Assembly: GCF_900155885.1 (NCBI RefSeq)
Contig: NZ_FTMB01000001.1
Coordinates: 1,736,001 to 1,800,000, forward strand
DNA from: Rhizobium sp. RU20A
GTDB taxonomy: Bacteria > Pseudomonadota > Alphaproteobacteria > Rhizobiales > Rhizobiaceae
Direction: 5' to 3'
DNA length: 64,000 bases
This document shows, piece after piece, positions 27,435 through 37,535 of this stretch. Positions within the stretch are counted from its first letter, which is position 1; the number at the start of each line of letters is the position of its first letter. The notes below the pieces were generated by a model. It was not told where the DNA came from. It searched no databases and was given only the letters and a program-made list of their open reading frames with translations. Both the position numbers and the translations under genes were made by a program.

Positions 27435-28496
27435 ATGATGAACCCGATGGATGCCGAGAACGCGGCGCAGATTGCTGCCATGACCGCCGTGAACCACCCG
27501 CCCGTGAAATTTGGCAAGGTCGGTGTGCTCATCGTCAATCTCGGCACGCCTGACGGCACGGACTATACCTCCATGCGTCGCTACCTGAAGGAATTCCTGA
27601 TGGACCGACGCGTGATCGAGTGGTCGCCCTTCTACTGGTATCCGATCCTGTTCGGCATCGTCCTCAACCGCCGTCCGCAGAAGGTCGGCAAGGCCTACGA
27701 GGAGATCTGGAACCACGATCTCGACGAAAGCTACCTGCGCACCTACACGCGCAGCCAGTCCGACAAGCTCGCGGCCGCCTTTGCCGATCATCCCAAGGTG
27801 CGCGTCGACTGGGCCATGCGCTACGGCCAGCCCTCGATCCGCTCGAAGATGGACGAGTTGCAGAAGGACGGCTGCGAGAAGATCCTGCTTTTCCCGCTCT
27901 ATCCCCAATATGCTGCCGCCACGACCGCGACCGTCAATGACGAGGCCTTCAAGGCGCTGCTCAAGATGCGCTGGCAGCCGGCGCTGCGGACCGTGCCGCG
28001 CTACCATGACGACCCCGTCTATATCGACGCGCTTGCCGTCTCCATCGAGAAGCACCTCGCCACCCTCGACTGGGAGCCGGAGGTCGTGCTGACCTCCTAT
28101 CACGGCATTCCGAAGTCCTATTTCATGAAGGGTGATCCCTATCACTGCCAGTGCTACAAGACGACGCGCCTCCTGCGCGACCGTCTCGGCTGGTCGAAGG
28201 AAAAGCTGATGGTCACCTTCCAGTCCCGCTTCGGGCCGGAGGAATGGCTGCAGCCCTATACGGACAAGACAGTGGAGGAACTGGCGCAGCGCGGAATCAA
28301 GCGCATCGCCGTCCTCAATCCGGGCTTTGTGTCCGACTGCCTGGAAACGCTTGAGGAAATCGCGGGCGAAGCCGGCGAGAGCTTCCTGCACAATGGCGGC
28401 GAGAAGTTCGCCCATATCCCCTGCCTCAACGACAGCGCGGAAGGCATGAACGTCCTCGAACACATCGTGCGCCGCGAATTGCAGGGCTGGATCTGA
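27435..28496 (+). CDS. hemH: Ferrochelatase
   Basis: A 353-residue enzyme that inserts ferrous iron into protoporphyrin IX in the last step of heme synthesis. Typical segments are GVLIVNLGTPD near residues 31-41, RRYLKEFLMDRRVIE, LLFPLYPQYAAATTAT near 153-168, SYHGIPKSYF near 222-231 with the catalytic His, and a C-terminal LNPGFVSDCLETLEEI. Length is normal. Two consecutive ATG codons are possible starts. It is isolated, between two unlinked transcripts. Confidence 0.96.
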   Translation: MMNPMDAENAAQIAAMTAVNHPPVKFGKVGVLIVNLGTPDGTDYTSMRRYLKEFLMDRRVIEWSPFYWYPILFGIVLNRRPQKVGKAYEEIWNHDLDESYLRTYTRSQSDKLAAAFADHPKVRVDWAMRYGQPSIRSKMDELQKDGCEKILLFPLYPQYAAATTATVNDEAFKALLKMRWQPALRTVPRYHDDPVYIDALAVSIEKHLATLDWEPEVVLTSYHGIPKSYFMKGDPYHCQCYKTTRLLRDRLGWSKEKLMVTFQSRFGPEEWLQPYTDKTVEELAQRGIKRIAVLNPGFVSDCLETLEEIAGEAGESFLHNGGEKFAHIPCLNDSAEGMNVLEHIVRRELQGWI

Positions 28497-28653
28497 CCCA
28501 GCCTTTTCGCATGCCTTGCAAATAGAACCGCCACCTGCCACGTCTTAAAGGGAACGGGCCGTGCGACGCACGACCCTCCCGCGGTGCGGCACCCTCTGCG
28601 CCGCATGTCCCGCGCACGCGACGAGCCCTCGTGCGCCCTGGCAGGAGAGACCT

Positions 28654-29712
28654 ATGGACATCCTCGATCTCGGCATCCTTTCCGGCACTGACATCGTCGT
28701 CATCGCCTTCGTCGTGCTCGTCATTCTCGTGCTCTTTGCCGGGATCAAGACGGTGCCGCAGGGCTATCGCTACACGGTCGAGCGCTTCGGCCGCTATACC
28801 CGCACGCTCGAACCCGGCCTCAACCTCATCGTGCCCTTCATCGACAAGATCGGCGCCCGCATGAACATCATGGAACAGGTGCTGGACGTTCCGACCCAAG
28901 AGGTCATCACCCGCGACAATGCCAGCTGCTCGGCCGATGCCGTCGCCTTCTATCAGGTGCTGAACGCCGCCCAGGCGGCCTATCAGGTTGCCGATCTCGA
29001 AAACGCCATCCTCAACCTCACCATGACCAACATCCGCTCCGTCATGGGCTCGATGGACCTCGACGAGCTCCTGTCGAACCGCGACACGATCAACGAGAAG
29101 CTGCTGAAGGTCGTGGACGAGGCCGCCAATCCCTGGGGCATCAAGATCACCCGCGTCGAGATCAAGGACATCCAGCCACCGAAGGACCTCGTCGATGCCA
29201 TGGCGCGGCAGATGAAGGCGGAACGTGAAAAGCGCGCCCTGGTGCTCGAAGCCGAAGGCGCCCGCAATGCGCAGATCTTGAGGGCCGAAGGCGCCAAGCA
29301 GTCGGCGATCCTGCAGGCCGAAGGCCAGCGCGAAGCCGCCTTCCGCGATGCCGAGGCGCGCGAGCGTCTGGCCGAAGCCGAGGCCAAGGCGACGCGTGTC
29401 GTCTCCGAGGCCATTGCCTCCGGCGACGTACAGGCCATCAACTACTTCGTGGCGCAGAAATATACCGAGGCACTGGGCGCCATCGGCTCGGCGCCGAACT
29501 CCAAGGTCGTGCTGATGCCGGTCGAAGCCTCCGCGCTGATCGGCTCGCTCGGCGGCATCGGCGCCATCGCGCGCGAGGTCTTCGGCGATGGCGCGGCGCC
29601 CCCGACCCGCCCGGCCCCGCGCGCCCGCACCTCGACGCCCCAGACCGGCGCGACACCGCAGCCGACCAACGTCTTCCTCCCGCCGCAGCCGCAGAACGGG
29701 GACCCGGCATGA
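28654..29712 (+). CDS. SPFH/Band-7 (stomatin-like, QmcA type) membrane protein
   Basis: A 352-residue protein. One N-terminal transmembrane helix ([18 protein letters not shown], about 13-30) is followed by the SPFH domain ([15 protein letters not shown] near 33-47, [18 protein letters not shown]). A long Ala/Glu-rich coiled coil extends from about 190 to 250. A Pro-rich tail ends the protein. Such proteins form ring- or cage-like scaffolds in microdomains and can work with proteases or NfeD. The start at 28654 has a GGAGAG site; the upstream open frame lacks one. The stop overlaps the nfeD-like start (ATGA). Confidence 0.92.
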   Translation: MDILDLGILSGTDIVVIAFVVLVILVLFAGIKTVPQGYRYTVERFGRYTRTLEPGLNLIVPFIDKIGARMNIMEQVLDVPTQEVITRDNASCSADAVAFYQVLNAAQAAYQVADLENAILNLTMTNIRSVMGSMDLDELLSNRDTINEKLLKVVDEAANPWGIKITRVEIKDIQPPKDLVDAMARQMKAEREKRALVLEAEGARNAQILRAEGAKQSAILQAEGQREAAFRDAEARERLAEAEAKATRVVSEAIASGDVQAINYFVAQKYTEALGAIGSAPNSKVVLMPVEASALIGSLGGIGAIAREVFGDGAAPPTRPAPRARTSTPQTGATPQPTNVFLPPQPQNGDPA

Positions 29713-30167
29713 TCGCCCGGATCATCACCGAACTCGGGCCCTGGGTCTGGTGGGTGGCAGGCTTCGTGCTGCTCGCCGCCGAAGTGGTGGTGCCCGGCGT
29801 CTTCCTGGTGTGGATCGGCCTTGCCGCCCTCATCACCGGGCTTGCCTCGCTTCTTCTCTGGGAGAGCGCCTGGTGGAGCTGGCATGTCCAGCTTGTCATC
29901 TTCGCGCTTCTGGCGATTGCTGTCACGCTGGCCGGTCGCCGCCTGCTTTCGGCGAGCGACAAGGGTTCGGACGAACCGCTGCTCAACCAGCGCACCGCAA
30001 GCCTTGTCGGCCGCACCGCCGTCCTCGAACAGCCGATCCGCGAGGGCCGTGGCCGCATCCGGCTGGACGACACGATCTGGTCGGTGGAAGGGCCGGATCT
30101 GCCCGCAGGCAGCCGGGTGCGCGTCGCCGGCGCCCATGGCGGCCAATTGCGCGTCGAGGCGCAATGA
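29709..30167 (+). CDS. NfeD-family membrane protein
   Basis: A 152-residue short NfeD. Two or three N-terminal membrane segments ([19 protein letters not shown], then [19 protein letters not shown], then [18 protein letters not shown]) lead to a C-terminal OB-fold ([20 protein letters not shown] ... [18 protein letters not shown]). NfeD proteins pair with stomatin-like SPFH proteins. Here the ATG overlaps the stop of that gene by 4 bp, so the pair is translationally coupled. Confidence 0.92.
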   Translation: MIARIITELGPWVWWVAGFVLLAAEVVVPGVFLVWIGLAALITGLASLLLWESAWWSWHVQLVIFALLAIAVTLAGRRLLSASDKGSDEPLLNQRTASLVGRTAVLEQPIREGRGRIRLDDTIWSVEGPDLPAGSRVRVAGAHGGQLRVEAQ

Positions 30168-30223
30168 GAGGTTTGTAAAAGCATTTGGGTTCAAAGCCCT
30201 GAGCCAGTGTGAAAGCCGGCCTT

Positions 30224-30238
30224 TTAACGCCGCGTTAA
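30224..30238. promoter_or_regulatory. CtrA-type box upstream of the outer-membrane protein gene
   Basis: TTAA-N7-TTAA in exact consensus spacing (TTAA 30224-30227, CGCCGCG, TTAA 30235-30238). It is also a perfect 7-1-7 palindrome. It lies 82 bp before the ATG at 30321. This is the full-site consensus of the alphaproteobacterial cell-cycle regulator CtrA. Binding is inferred. Confidence 0.6.
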
Positions 30239-30320
30239 CCACGCCCGTTTACGATTGCGCAAGATTTGGTTTCGCCAGCATGGCGGGAACCGTTCAGGCT
30301 TGGCAATTGGAATCGGCGGC

Positions 30321-31829
30321 ATGGCGTCAACGGGGCAGCATCGCGATCGCAAACGCAGGCGCGTGGCCGCTGCGCTCTCGGCCTGCGCCTTCACCTGCGC
30401 CATCACCGGCACCGCCCTGGCCCAGTCTGCGCCGCAAAGCCAGAGCCAGACGCAGGCGACCAGCGCTCTCGCCCTTGCCGCCGCCGCCAGCGTGACGTCG
30501 TCGCCCACGGCGACACCCGCGACCGGGACTGCAAGCGCAACGACGGCGAACCCTTCGGCGACGGTCGATCCGCAGGCCACCGGCTCGCTTGGCCGTGAGC
30601 CTCGCCTCGTCAGCGATCCCGATTTTGCCGCTGATGTCGGCCGCCTCAATGCGCGCGAAACCACGATTGACGGCCTTTCCAGGCGCACGCGACCGGATGA
30701 CGGCACCGCCCCCGGCATCCGCCTCGGGAGTTTCATCCTCAAACCCTCGCTGACGACAAGCTACAACACCGAGACGACCCGCACCGGCGCGCGTCGCCAG
30801 ACGCGCGGCTTCCTGGAAACCGGCCTCAAGGGCTCGCTGACCTCCGACTGGTCGCGCCATGAACTGGCGATCACCGGCGACGGAATCTTCCAGCGCAATC
30901 TGAGCGGCACGGGCGACGAAAAGCCCCGCCAGACGATCGACGCACGCCTGCGCCTCGACATCACCCGCGATACGGTCGCCACCCTCTCGGCCGGCTACGG
31001 TTTCGAACGGGAAAGCACGACCGATCCGAACGCAGTTGCCAACGCCCTCGAACAGGCCGGCATCAACACGTTCCGCGCCGGCGCAGGGATCACCCATGAT
31101 TTCGGCCTGATCCGCGGCTCCATCAACACCAGTTTCAACCGCCGCACCTATGGCAATGTTGCCCTCGACAACGGTACGACGCTGACGCTGAAGGACCGCG
31201 ACCGCAATGCGGTGACGCTGACGGGCCGTCTCGGCTACGAGCTCTCGCCCGCCCTTATTCCCTTCCTTGAGGCCTCGGTCGGCCGCACCCTTTATGATCT
31301 GCGGACCGACAGCCTCGGCTATGAACGTTCGGCCACCAGCTATGCCGGCCGCGCCGGGGTGCAGGTGGATCTCGGGGAAAAGCTGCGCGGCGAAATCGGC
31401 GCCGGCTACGAGACCGTGCGTTTCGACGACGGGCGTCTCGCCGCCATCGACGCCATCACCTTCGACGGTTTGATGAACTGGTCGCCACAGCGCGGCACCG
31501 ATGTCGCCCTGCGCCTTGCGACCACGGTGGAGCCTTCCACCACCGCCGGCCAGAGCGGCTATGTCGCCTACCAGCTCTCGAGCGAGATCACCCATGCGCT
31601 GCGCGACAACCTCGTGGCCCGGCTCGCCGGCGGCGTCACCTTCCGCAATTATCCCTCCGGGTCGACTGGGACGGATGAGCGTGTCCTGACAGCGGGCGCG
31701 GGCCTGACCTGGGACTTCACCCGCTATCTCGCCCTGTCAGGCGATATCGGCTATGAGCGCACCACGCCCGCCGTCGGAAGCTCCACCGATGTCGCCCGCA
31801 TCGGCGTTGGTCTGACACTGCGCCGATAG
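30321..31829 (+). CDS. Outer-membrane beta-barrel protein
   Basis: A protein of about 502 residues. The N-terminus is basic then hydrophobic and ends in an Ala-rich cleavage region (AFTCAITGTALAQS, to about residue 36). A low-complexity Gln/Ser/Thr/Ala linker (about 36-90) follows. From about residue 130 onward alternating polar and apolar strands with aromatic girdles (for example FILKPSLTTSYNTE and LSAGYGFERES) run to a C-terminal strand ending GVGLTLRR. This agrees with the BBP2-type outer-membrane barrel family. Cargo is unknown. The start is uncertain: the frame is open from 30255. A perfect CtrA box lies upstream. Confidence 0.75.
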   Translation: MASTGQHRDRKRRRVAAALSACAFTCAITGTALAQSAPQSQSQTQATSALALAAAASVTSSPTATPATGTASATTANPSATVDPQATGSLGREPRLVSDPDFAADVGRLNARETTIDGLSRRTRPDDGTAPGIRLGSFILKPSLTTSYNTETTRTGARRQTRGFLETGLKGSLTSDWSRHELAITGDGIFQRNLSGTGDEKPRQTIDARLRLDITRDTVATLSAGYGFERESTTDPNAVANALEQAGINTFRAGAGITHDFGLIRGSINTSFNRRTYGNVALDNGTTLTLKDRDRNAVTLTGRLGYELSPALIPFLEASVGRTLYDLRTDSLGYERSATSYAGRAGVQVDLGEKLRGEIGAGYETVRFDDGRLAAIDAITFDGLMNWSPQRGTDVALRLATTVEPSTTAGQSGYVAYQLSSEITHALRDNLVARLAGGVTFRNYPSGSTGTDERVLTAGAGLTWDFTRYLALSGDIGYERTTPAVGSSTDVARIGVGLTLRR

Positions 31830-31894
31830 GGTCGTTCCTCAAACGGGCGGGAGGCGTCTCAGCCCGAGACGTCCAAGACGTCGCCGCTATGACA

Positions 31895-31918
31895 AAGGGC
31901 GCCCCGAGGAGCGCCCTT
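31895..31918. terminator. Hairpin between the convergent barrel-protein and galU genes
   Basis: AAGGGCGC (31895-31902) and GCGCCCTT (31911-31918) with an 8-nt loop, between two convergent genes. The T-runs are short on both sides, so it is a moderate bidirectional terminator candidate. Confidence 0.6.
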
Positions 31919-31945
31919 CAGTGTAACCAGATCCCGGTGAAGCAA

Positions 31946-32827
31946 TCAGCGCGCGAGAAGCGCCTTCAACTGCTCCTCGACCGAGGGGCGGATATCCGCC
32001 CGGGCAAGCGCAAAGGCGACGTTCGCGAGGATGAAGCCATCCTTGGCGCCGCAGTCGTAGGTTTCGCCGCGGAAGTGGTAGGCCGCAAAGGCCTGCTTTT
32101 CGAGCAGCTTCAGCATGCCATCGGTCAGCTGGATCTCGTTGCCGGCGCCGCGCTCCTGGGTTTCCAGAATGTTGAAAATGTCCGGCTGGAGGATGTAGCG
32201 GCCGTTGATGAAGAAGTTGGAAGGCGCCGTACCCTTGGCCGGCTTTTCGACCATCTTTGTAATTTCGTAGCCGCCACCGACTTCCTTGCCGACACCGACG
32301 ATGCCGTATTTGTGGGCCTGGTCCGGATGGCACTCCTCGACAGCCAGGACGTTGCCGCCGGTCTGCTCGTAGACTTCCATCATGCCCTTCAGGCAACCCT
32401 TTTCGCCGCGCATGATCATGTCGGGCAGAAGAACGGCAAAGGGTTCGTTCCCAACGATGTCGCGGGCGCACCAGACGGCGTGACCAAGGCCAAGCGGCGC
32501 CTGCTGGCGCGTAAAGCTCGTCATGCCGGCAGCGGGCAGAATGCCTTCCAGAAGCTCGATTTCGACCTTCTTGTTGCGTTCGCGCAGCGTCTGCTCGAGT
32601 TCAACCTGAATGTCGAAATAGTCCTCGATGACCGCCTTTCCGCGGCCCGTAACGAAGACGAGGTGCTCGATGCCGGCCTCGATGGCCTCATCGACGACAT
32701 ACTGGATGACGGGCTTGTCGACGACCGTCAGCATTTCCTTCGGCACGGCCTTCGTGGCGGGAAGGAAACGGGTGCCGAGCCCTGCGACAGGGAAAACGGC
32801 TTTGCGAACTTTATTCCTGGCACTCAT
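31946..32827 (-). CDS. galU: UTP-glucose-1-phosphate uridylyltransferase
   Basis: A 293-residue enzyme that makes UDP-glucose from UTP and glucose 1-phosphate, the donor for exopolysaccharide and the substrate of the GalE and Ugd genes found further right. The nucleotide-binding signature [20 protein letters not shown] spans about residues 13-32, and VFVTGRGK and [10 protein letters not shown] follow. Rhizobial homologues are often called exoN. I use the second ATG (32827), because GGAG lies at proper spacing from it and directly abuts the first. Confidence 0.95.
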   Translation of the reverse strand: MSARNKVRKAVFPVAGLGTRFLPATKAVPKEMLTVVDKPVIQYVVDEAIEAGIEHLVFVTGRGKAVIEDYFDIQVELEQTLRERNKKVEIELLEGILPAAGMTSFTRQQAPLGLGHAVWCARDIVGNEPFAVLLPDMIMRGEKGCLKGMMEVYEQTGGNVLAVEECHPDQAHKYGIVGVGKEVGGGYEITKMVEKPAKGTAPSNFFINGRYILQPDIFNILETQERGAGNEIQLTDGMLKLLEKQAFAAYHFRGETYDCGAKDGFILANVAFALARADIRPSVEEQLKALLAR

Positions 32828-33099
32828 TGACATCTCCGGTTCATGAGATTTGATCGTTTGGCCTAAGCTTCCCGGACGGCATAAGTTCCATTTGCTATTT
32901 TTTTAAGAATGGCCTCTGCCGAATGGGAGCATGGTAAAGAGTTTGTTGACTTCGTTTTCGTAATTTTGTCCGACCGGCGCCGAGGCGGCACCGGGCATTC
33001 CGAACGGCACGAGGCTCCAATCACGAGCAGTGCCGCAAACGTTAAAAACGCATGGTTGCGCGATCAACGCCATGTGCATGAGTACGGGAGCGACAAGCG
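32828..33099. other. Divergent promoter region, galU and lytic transglycosylase
   Basis: 272 bp, AT-richer than the coding DNA, with a T-run near 32900. It must hold both promoters. I could not assign specific boxes. Confidence 0.5.
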
Positions 33100-34323
33100 A
33101 TGTTCAAGCCGGCCAAGACCCTCCTTGCAAGGATCTCCGTTGCCACCTTCCTCCTCGTCGGCGCACCTTTCTCCTCGGGCGTCGCCCATGCCGATGCCGG
33201 CTTCCAGCAATGGATCCAGGATTTTTACAAGACGGCTGCCAAAAGCGGCATCACGGCCCAGACCTATCGCCAGGCCTTTGCCGGCGTGAAGACGCCGGAC
33301 CCGACGGTGCTCGAAAAAGCACGCTACCAGCCAGAGTTCAAGCACAAGATCTGGGAGTATGTCGATTCACGCGTCAATCCTTACACGCGGGGCGTCGGTC
33401 AGGAAATGGCTGCCAAGCACGAGCGCACGCTGAACGCCATCGAGAAGCATTTCGGGGTCGACCGTACCATTCTGCTCGCCATCTGGTCGATGGAGTCCAA
33501 CTACGGCGCGATCCTCGAAAAGGAAGACCGTCTGCACTATGTGCCGCGGGCGCTGGCGACACTCGCCTATGCCGATGACCGCCGCGCCAAGTTCGCCCGC
33601 ACGCAGCTGATTGCCGCCCTGAAGATCCTGCAGTCGGGCGATATCACGCCGCGCGAGCTCACCGGCTCCTGGGCCGGCGCGATGGGCCACACCCAGTTCA
33701 TCCCGACGAGCTACCTGCTCTACGCCATCGATGCGGACGGCAATGGCCATCGCGACATCTGGAACTCCGTACCGGACGCCCTTGCCACCGCCGCAAACCT
33801 TCTGAAGAAGAACGGTTGGCGCACCGGCGAGACCTGGGGCTACGAGGTCGTGGTTCCCGCCTCCGCCGCGCGCTATTCCGGCCAGTCGAAGACGCTCGCC
33901 CAATGGCAGAAGCTCGGTCTTGCCCGCCCCAACGGCAAAGGCTTCCGCAACCCGGACCAGCGGGCCGAACTGAAGATGCCGGCGGGGGGCAATGGGCCGG
34001 GCTTCCTGATGACGCGCAATTTCTTCGTCATCAAGCGCTACAATGCCTCCGATTCCTACGCGCTCGGCGTCGGCCTTCTTGCCGACCAGATCGCCGGCTA
34101 CGGCGGCATGCAGCAGCGCTGGCCGCGTCCGGACGGATCGCTGGACGTCAGCGAAAAGTTCGAGCTGCAGAGCAGGCTGAAGCAGATGGGCTACTATGAC
34201 GGCGAAGTGGACGGCAATTTCGGCTCCGGCTCCAAGGCCGCGATCCAGGCCTTCCAGCAGCGCAACGGCATGACGCCGGATGGCCAGCCCACCCAGCATC
34301 TCCTGAACCTTCTGCGCAAGTAA
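33100..34323 (+). CDS. Lytic murein transglycosylase (MltB type) with peptidoglycan-binding domain
   Basis: A 407-residue exported enzyme that cleaves the MurNAc-GlcNAc bond to leave 1,6-anhydroMurNAc ends. A signal peptide (residues 1-29) precedes the SLT-2 domain with catalytic Glu132 in WSMESNYG and the GAMGHTQFIPTSY motif near 193-205. A C-terminal PG_binding_1 domain (LQSRLKQMGYYDGEVDGNFG, about 355-374) ends the protein. GGGAGCGAC precedes the ATG. It is divergent from galU. Confidence 0.93.
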   Translation: MFKPAKTLLARISVATFLLVGAPFSSGVAHADAGFQQWIQDFYKTAAKSGITAQTYRQAFAGVKTPDPTVLEKARYQPEFKHKIWEYVDSRVNPYTRGVGQEMAAKHERTLNAIEKHFGVDRTILLAIWSMESNYGAILEKEDRLHYVPRALATLAYADDRRAKFARTQLIAALKILQSGDITPRELTGSWAGAMGHTQFIPTSYLLYAIDADGNGHRDIWNSVPDALATAANLLKKNGWRTGETWGYEVVVPASAARYSGQSKTLAQWQKLGLARPNGKGFRNPDQRAELKMPAGGNGPGFLMTRNFFVIKRYNASDSYALGVGLLADQIAGYGGMQQRWPRPDGSLDVSEKFELQSRLKQMGYYDGEVDGNFGSGSKAAIQAFQQRNGMTPDGQPTQHLLNLLRK

Positions 34324-34381
34324 CAGACGGCAGATCGCCGCGGCCCATAGGGGGCGCGCGGCGGCTCCCGCCCGAGGCATC

Positions 34382-35626
34382 ATGACCGGGTCGATATCGA
34401 ATGGACAGCGGCAGGCGAAACGCGCACGGATGCGATCGCTGCTGCGCGCGCTGCTGGCGTTCATCTGCCTTTCGCTTGGCTTCACGATCGCTGACACGGC
34501 CGGGGCGCAGGAACGCCGCCGCACGCTCTTCGACATGTTCTTCGGTCGTGAACGCATCGAGCAGGCGCCGCGCCGATTCGATGCCGGGCGAGGTGCCGAC
34601 GCATTCCCCGAGCGGCCTGACGCGCGGCCACAGCGCAAGCGGCGCCCGGCAGCAGCGGCAGCCGGCAATGCCGTGCCCAAGGCGGCGCCGGCCGCTGAGA
34701 AGGCCGCCGATGCGAAGAAAGTTCTCGTGATAGGCGACTTCATCGCTGCCGGCCTCGGCGACGGGCTGAAGGAAGCCTTTGCGCAGGCGCCGGACATCGT
34801 CATCGAAACACGGGCGAACACCGCCTCCGGCCTCGTGCGCGACGACTATTACAACTGGCCTGAAAAGCTTGCCAGCGCCATCGCGCAGGTCAAGCCCGAC
34901 GCCGTCGTCATCATGATCGGCGCCAACGACCGCCAGCAAATCCGCCTTGCGAATGGCACGCGCGAGAAATTCCGCACCGATGCCTGGCTTGCCGAATACG
35001 AGCGGCGTGTCTCCGCCTTCGCCGCCATCGGGCGGCAGACGGGCGCTCCGCTGATCTGGGTCGGCATGCCGCCATTCCAGACATCGTCGATGATGGCCGA
35101 TATGGCGAGCTTCAATACGCTCTATCGCGAGGCAACCGAGACGGTGAAGGGCGATTTCATCGACATCTGGGATGGCTTTGTCGACGCCGACGGGAAGTTC
35201 ATGGTGACAGGCCCGGATCTGAACGGCCAGCAGGTTCGCCTTCGCGGTTCCGACGGCATCAACATGACGCGCGCCGGCAAACGCAAGATGGCCTTCTATG
35301 TCGAAAAGGACATTCGTCGCATCCTCGGCGTCGGCATCGACCCCGGCCTGCCGCAGGCGACAGAGCAAGGACCCACGGACCTCAAGCCGACCCTCGCCCC
35401 GCCCTCCGAGATCACCCGCACGCCACCCATTGCGCTCACCGATCCCGCGCTGGACGGCGGCGATACACTGCTCGGCGCCGGCCCGACACCCGTCGCGGCC
35501 GACAAGAGCCCGATCGCCCGGCTGCTGGAAGGCGGCGAGACCGGCGAGGCCCCGAACGGCCGCGTCGATGATTTTCGCCTCGCCAAGCCGGCCAACGTCA
35601 TCAGCAATCCCGTCATCCGGAACTGA
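34382..35626 (+). CDS. DUF459 family SGNH-fold protein
   Basis: A 414-residue exported protein (hydrophobic segment about residues 19-40) with an Arg/Pro-rich linker and an SGNH-like domain. The block I motif reads VIGDFIAAGLG, with Phe120 where the catalytic Ser of GDS should stand. Block III is IGANDRQQ. The last block reads DGINMTRAG, with Asn in place of the usual His. DUF459 proteins generally show this pattern, so the domain may not be a classical esterase. It follows the transglycosylase by 58 bp on the same strand, which hints at a cell-envelope role. Confidence 0.8.
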   Translation: MTGSISNGQRQAKRARMRSLLRALLAFICLSLGFTIADTAGAQERRRTLFDMFFGRERIEQAPRRFDAGRGADAFPERPDARPQRKRRPAAAAAGNAVPKAAPAAEKAADAKKVLVIGDFIAAGLGDGLKEAFAQAPDIVIETRANTASGLVRDDYYNWPEKLASAIAQVKPDAVVIMIGANDRQQIRLANGTREKFRTDAWLAEYERRVSAFAAIGRQTGAPLIWVGMPPFQTSSMMADMASFNTLYREATETVKGDFIDIWDGFVDADGKFMVTGPDLNGQQVRLRGSDGINMTRAGKRKMAFYVEKDIRRILGVGIDPGLPQATEQGPTDLKPTLAPPSEITRTPPIALTDPALDGGDTLLGAGPTPVAADKSPIARLLEGGETGEAPNGRVDDFRLAKPANVISNPVIRN

Positions 35627-35656
35627 ACACCGGCGCCTTGCGGATCGCAAACAAAA

Positions 35657-35693
35657 TGAAGGGCCGCGACGGCTGAACCGTCGCGGCCCTTCA
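35657..35693. terminator. Strong bidirectional terminator between DUF459 and gltD genes
   Basis: A 16-bp perfect inverted repeat (35657-35672 and 35678-35693, core GGGCCGCGACGG) with a 5-nt loop between two convergent genes. T-runs are short, so termination would rely on stem strength. Confidence 0.8.
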
Positions 35694-35714
35694 TGGTGAT
35701 CCGGCAAATTGCGA

Positions 35715-37169
35715 TCAGCGCGGCAGAACGCTGGCGCCCATCAGCGCTTCGTCGATCGCACGGGCAGCCTGGCGGCCCTCGCGGATGGCCCAGACGACCA
35801 GCGACTGGCCACGGCGCACGTCGCCGGCAGCCCAGACCTTGTCGACCGAGGTGCGGTAGTCGCGGTCGTTGGCGACCACGTTCGAGGAGCCGCGCTTGTC
35901 CGTGTAGATCGTCAGTTCGTCACCGAGGTCCTTCAGCACGCTCGAGGTGAACGGGCCGCGGAAACCGATGGCGATGAAGGCGAGGTCGGCCTTGATGATG
36001 AACTCCGTGCCCGGTATCGGCTTGCGGCGGTCATCGACCTGACAGCACTTCACGCCGGTCAGCAGACCGTCTTCGCCGACGAATTCGAGCGTGGCGACCT
36101 GAAACTCGCGCACGGCGCCTTCGGCCTGCGAGGAAGAGGTGCGCATCTTCGTCGCCCAGAAGGGCCAGACCGAAAGCTTGTCTTCCTTTTCCGGCGGCTG
36201 CGGACGGATGTCGAGCTGGGTGACCTTGACGGCGCCCTGCCGGAAAGCTGTGCCGACGCAGTCGGACGCGGTATCGCCACCACCGACCACGACGACATGC
36301 TTGCCACCGGCCAGGATCGGATCGGACGGCCAGCCGACGCTGTCGATCGTCTCGCGCCCGACGCGGCGGTTCTGCTGCACGAGATAGGGCATGGCATCGT
36401 GAACGCCGGTGAATTCGACGCCTGGAATGCCGGCATCGCGCGGCGTTTCGGAGCCGCCGCAGTAGAGCACGGCGTCGTGCTCGGCGATGAGGTCCGCCAC
36501 CGGCTTGTCCACGCCGACATTGACGCCGTAGTGGAAGGTGACACCCTCGCCCTTCATCTGGTCGACGCGGCGATCGATGAAGTTCTTTTCCATCTTGAAG
36601 TCCGGAATGCCGTAGCGCAGGAGGCCGCCGGCCTTCGACTCGCGCTCGAAGACGTGAACCTCATGACCGGCGCGCGCCAGTTGCTGGGCAGCAGCCATGC
36701 CGGCGGGGCCCGAACCTATGATCGCAACCTTCTTGCCGGTCTTCACGACGGCCGGCTGCGGCACGATATAGCCCATCTCATAGGCCTTGTCGGCAATCGC
36801 CTGCTCTACCGTCTTGATGGTAACGGGCGCATCCTCGAGGTTCAGCGTGCAGGCTTCCTCGCAAGGCGCGGGGCAGACACGGCCGGTAAACTCCGGGAAG
36901 TTGTTTGTCGAGTGCAGGTTGCGGATCGCCTCTTCCCAGTTGCCGCTGTAGACGAGATCGTTCCAATCCGGGATCTGGTTGTGCACCGGGCAGCCGGTCG
37001 GGCCGTGGCAATAGGGCACGCCACAGTCCATGCAGCGCGCCGCCTGCTTCTGCACCTCGGCTTCCGACATCGGAATGGTGAATTCGCGGAAGTGACGGAT
37101 ACGATCCGACGCCGGCTGATACTTGGCGACCTGCCGGTCGATTTCCAGAAAACCTGTTACCTTGCCCAT
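35715..37169 (-). CDS. gltD: Glutamate synthase (NADPH) small subunit
   Basis: A 484-residue flavoprotein that passes electrons from NADPH through FAD to the large subunit GltB. The N-terminal Fe-S region has [20 protein letters not shown] near residues 40-59 and [12 protein letters not shown] near 95-106. The FAD-binding [11 protein letters not shown] (about 152-162) and NADPH-binding [11 protein letters not shown] motifs follow. It is the last gene of a minus-strand run from gltB, separated from it by vapB, vapC and ybjQ. GGGAAG precedes the ATG. Confidence 0.96.
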   Translation of the reverse strand: MGKVTGFLEIDRQVAKYQPASDRIRHFREFTIPMSEAEVQKQAARCMDCGVPYCHGPTGCPVHNQIPDWNDLVYSGNWEEAIRNLHSTNNFPEFTGRVCPAPCEEACTLNLEDAPVTIKTVEQAIADKAYEMGYIVPQPAVVKTGKKVAIIGSGPAGMAAAQQLARAGHEVHVFERESKAGGLLRYGIPDFKMEKNFIDRRVDQMKGEGVTFHYGVNVGVDKPVADLIAEHDAVLYCGGSETPRDAGIPGVEFTGVHDAMPYLVQQNRRVGRETIDSVGWPSDPILAGGKHVVVVGGGDTASDCVGTAFRQGAVKVTQLDIRPQPPEKEDKLSVWPFWATKMRTSSSQAEGAVREFQVATLEFVGEDGLLTGVKCCQVDDRRKPIPGTEFIIKADLAFIAIGFRGPFTSSVLKDLGDELTIYTDKRGSSNVVANDRDYRTSVDKVWAAGDVRRGQSLVVWAIREGRQAARAIDEALMGASVLPR

Positions 37170-37184
37170 CTTCTTCCCACCTGT

Positions 37185-37511
37185 TTACCGGACCACGACA
37201 GCGGTGCCGGACGCCGAAACCATCAGCATCGACCCGCTGGAACCGGTCGAAATCGTCTCATAATCGATGTCGATGCCGACAATCGCATTGGCGCCGAGTG
37301 CGCGGGCTTCCGCCTGCAACTCGGCAATTGCCGTCTCGCGCGCATCGCGCAGAACCCGCTCGTAGGACCCCGAACGCCCGCCGACGATGTCGCGGATGCT
37401 GGCGAAGAAATCGCGGAACACATTGGTGCCGAGGATCGCCTCGCCCGTGACGATGCCCTTGTAGTCGACGATCTCGCGTCCCTCGATCGTGTTCGTCGTC
37501 GTGACGATCAT
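37185..37511 (-). CDS. YbjQ family (UPF0145) protein
   Basis: A 108-residue member of the YbjQ/UPF0145 family of small oligomeric proteins with unknown role. Signature stretches are [20 protein letters not shown] near residues 4-23 and [15 protein letters not shown] near 73-87. The second ATG (37511) is used because GGAGGG sits 6 nt upstream of it. It lies 15 bp before gltD and 24 bp after vapC on the same strand. Confidence 0.9.
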   Translation of the reverse strand: MIVTTTNTIEGREIVDYKGIVTGEAILGTNVFRDFFASIRDIVGGRSGSYERVLRDARETAIAELQAEARALGANAIVGIDIDYETISTGSSGSMLMVSASGTAVVVR

Positions 37512-37535
37512 GTCCATCCCTCCAGCGCGACGGCC

